Assembly: GCA_030267565.1 (NCBI GenBank)
Contig: BRXU01000015.1
Coordinates: 2,934,461-2,998,460 of the forward strand
Direction of reading: 5' to 3'
DNA length: 64,000 nt
Source of the DNA: Pleodorina starrii
Taxonomy: Eukaryota > Chlorophyta > Chlorophyceae > Chlamydomonadales > Volvocaceae
Numbering within the stretch: position 1 is the stretch's first letter; each line of letters opens with the position of its first letter. The notes under the pieces are model-generated. The model was given only the letters and a program-made list of their open reading frames with translations. It was not told where the DNA came from and did no database searches. The translations under genes and the position numbers were made by a program. Below, piece by piece: positions 62,236-64,000 of this stretch.

Positions 62236-64000
62236 ATGGAATTGCCCGATAAGTCGTCTTCGGGCGGAACTGCAACTGAAAGATGCCCGAGGACCTGCCT
62301 GGCATGCGGAGCTGTCGAAGCGCCCGGCAAGAAGCTGCTGCGCTGCTCGGGTTGCCTCTCAGTCCACTTCTGCAACGCGGTCTGCCAGAAGGCGGTGTGG
62401 AAGGAGCACAAGGCCCAGTGCAGCCGCTGCAAAAAAGTCGATGTCTACGCGGCATCGCCGCTGCTGGCCGCCATGGCGTTCCTGCCGCGGATGCAGCTCG
62501 CTGTCAAGACGCTCACATACGAGGTGTCCAGGCGCGAGCTCCGCGGCCGTGAGCTGCACCTGTACCTTCAAAAGCAGGGTCGCATGCGCTTCAGCCCGCA
62601 AGAGTTCGATGTGAGCGGCCGCATCCGGGACGGCCCCTCGCGGGAGCAGCTTCATAACATGGTGAGGAGGCGTATGGTGTGTCAGGAGGCGTCTGGTGAG
62701 GAGGTGTTAGGGCTTGGAACAGTCCACGGCATGACGATGCGTGGTGGTGGCTGTCCGGTCCGGTCCGCGGCCTGTCCGGGCGAGCCGGCGGGCTGGTCGT
62801 GGCTGTAAGAAAAAGATAACGCAACCCTTTTGTGGGTGAGGGGTCACAGCTTTGGGGACGTGATCCAGGCAGTCAGCCGCCCATCGCCTCCACCTCCACC
62901 TCCACCTCCACCTCCACCTCCACCTCCACCTCCACCTCCACCTCCACCTCCACCTCCACCTCCACCTCCACCTCCACCTCCACCTCCACCTCCACCTCCA
63001 CCTCCTCCACCACCTCTCGTTCCCTCCGCAGGTGCAGCACGACGGCTACCTCGAGGCGACCGTGGTCGGGTCCCTGTACGGCTTTCACTGCGCCGTACAG
63101 CAGTACAACAGCCGGCGTACGGCAGGCCCACCGGAGTCGCACGAATACGTGACGCTCGTACACCGTATGGCAAAGATCACAGAATACGGCATCGCGATTG
63201 GCTCCACCTGCCCAGACTACACGCTCGTGTACCACATCGGAGACAAGGTGGGCGGCTGACACAAACCAACTGATAATCCTGCACACGTGCACACAACAGT
63301 CGATCCATGGGGCCACCCATCCGCTATACGGTGAAAAAGTTCGAGCAGTACGACACATAGTACGACATCTAATCCTGTCCCGCCGTCGCGGCCCCCACTG
63401 TCGCGAGGCGTGGTTTTTGGGGGGTCCGGGGTACTGCGGGATTCTTGCAGGCAAGCCGACATCCTGCCTGCCTTGTCTTGCCTACCTGCCTGCCTAGTGC
63501 CTACCACCCAGCCACCCACCCAGCCAGCCAGCCAGTCCAAGTGTCGACCCTGCCTGAAGGGGCCTCCTGTGCGATCTCTGTCCCGGTGCCCCTCCGTACG
63601 ACAGGTACGGCAACTGCAGGACCCCAACAACCACGTCTGGATGTACTTCCGTACGGTGAGATACAAGACACGTGCAACGGCGCAAGGCAGAGAACGGGTT
63701 TGCAGGAACGGCTTGGGGAGAGAGCTCGAGGGAGGGAGAGAGCTCGAGGGAGGGAGAGAGCTGGAGGGAGGGAGAGAGCTCGAGGGAGGGAGAGAGCTCG
63801 AGGGAGGGAGAGAGCTCGAGGGAGGGAGAGAGCTCGAGGGAGGGAGAGAGCTCGAGGGAGGGAGAGAGCTCGAGGGAGGGAGAGAGCTCGAGGGAGGGAG
63901 AGAGCTCGGGGGAGGGAGAGAGCTCGAGGGAGGGAGAGAGCTCGAGGGAGGGAGAGAGCTCGAGGGAGGGAGAGAGCTCGAGGGGGGGAGAAGAGCTCGT
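62236..64000 (+). CDS. MYND zinc-finger protein, 5' part (runs off the window)
   Basis: Exons 62236-62661, 63032-63247 and 63605-63655; the gene continues beyond 64000. The ATG at 62236 is the first in frame. Residues 17-58 form a MYND finger with the expected ligands: CLACG, LLRCSGCLSVHFCNAVCQK and WKEHKAQC (CxxC...CxxC...CxxxC...HxxxC). MYND domains bind proline-containing peptides in partner proteins. The following segment (SPLLAAMAFLPRMQLAVKTL, then a basic helical stretch) and exon 2 (DGYLEATVVGSLYGFHCAVQ...) are not assigned to any family. Intron 1 contains a (CCACCT)n array, and the intron after exon 3 contains an 18-base minisatellite. 139 residues precede an incomplete C-terminus, so no function beyond protein-protein interaction is claimed. 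Confidence 0.85.
62887..63010 (+). repeat. (CCACCT)n hexanucleotide array (MYND intron 1)
   Basis: About 18 perfect hexamers, ending some 20 bases before the exon 2 acceptor, where the array merges into the polypyrimidine tract. Confidence 0.95.
63718..64000 (+). repeat. 18-base minisatellite GAGCTCGAGGGAGGGAGA
   Basis: About 15 copies with single-base variants (CTGGAG, CTCGGG), continuing past the window end. Confidence 0.95.

Noticed and set aside
62844..63173. Poly-Gly / poly-Pro frames over the (CCACCT)n array
   Set aside because: Microsatellite translation inside MYND intron 1.

Overview
The window reads as nuclear DNA of a GC-rich green alga, most likely a chlorophycean of the Chlamydomonas/Volvox type. 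Four things suggest this: every recognisable gene is split by many short GT-AG introns; stop codons are often followed by TGTAA, the volvocine polyadenylation signal; two CCCTAAAA units (Chlamydomonas-type telomere sequence) sit inside an intron; and one gene is a plastid-targeted, plant-type starch branching enzyme. No prokaryotic operons, CRISPR arrays, rRNA genes or convincing tRNA genes were seen.

All gene models were spliced by hand, keeping reading phase across every junction. Left to right they are: a 355-aa EF-hand protein on the minus strand (2304-8759, 10 exons including a 20-nt micro-exon); a cyclin (10252-12513 +, 5 exons); TRAPP subunit TRAPPC1/Bet5 (15729-16736 +, 4 exons); a MYB-repeat, glutamine-rich putative transcription factor (20144-24424 +, 6 exons, one GC-AG intron); a starch branching enzyme (28578-41777 -, 21 exons, 853 aa); a ubiquitin-specific protease (45011-49363 -, 5 exons seen, 5' end unresolved, one GC-AG intron); the kinetochore protein MIS12 (50214-52844 +, 8 exons); a small secreted protein with a hydrophobic tail (53185-53906 -); a charged nuclear protein resembling plant SCI1 (55347-60923 +, 9 exons); and the 5' part of a MYND zinc-finger gene (from 62236 +) that runs off the window. 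The genes do not form a pathway; they are ordinary eukaryotic housekeeping and regulatory genes side by side.

The sequence has two textures. Roughly 8.4-28 kb and 49.5-55.5 kb are less GC-extreme and nearly free of microsatellites (cyclin, TRAPPC1, MYB, MIS12, secreted protein). The segments 2-8 kb, 28.5-49 kb and 55.5-64 kb are very GC-rich and full of simple repeats (EF-hand, branching enzyme, protease, SCI1-like, MYND). The most striking arrays are a ~2.15-kb (GGGA)n tract in a branching-enzyme intron, a 39-copy minisatellite whose last partial copy supplies the 3' splice site of an SCI1-like exon, and a TA-rich cruciform-prone block.

The least expected findings are a dispersed repeat family (about 12 copies, almost all inside introns, both orientations); repeat arrays that start exactly at splice sites; complementary (GGGA)n and (UCCC)n tracts in two introns of one pre-mRNA; a ~310-nt near-perfect hairpin at 19.2-19.5 kb; and a duplicated, frameshifted exon end beside a dispersed-repeat copy. 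No wholly new multi-gene system was found.
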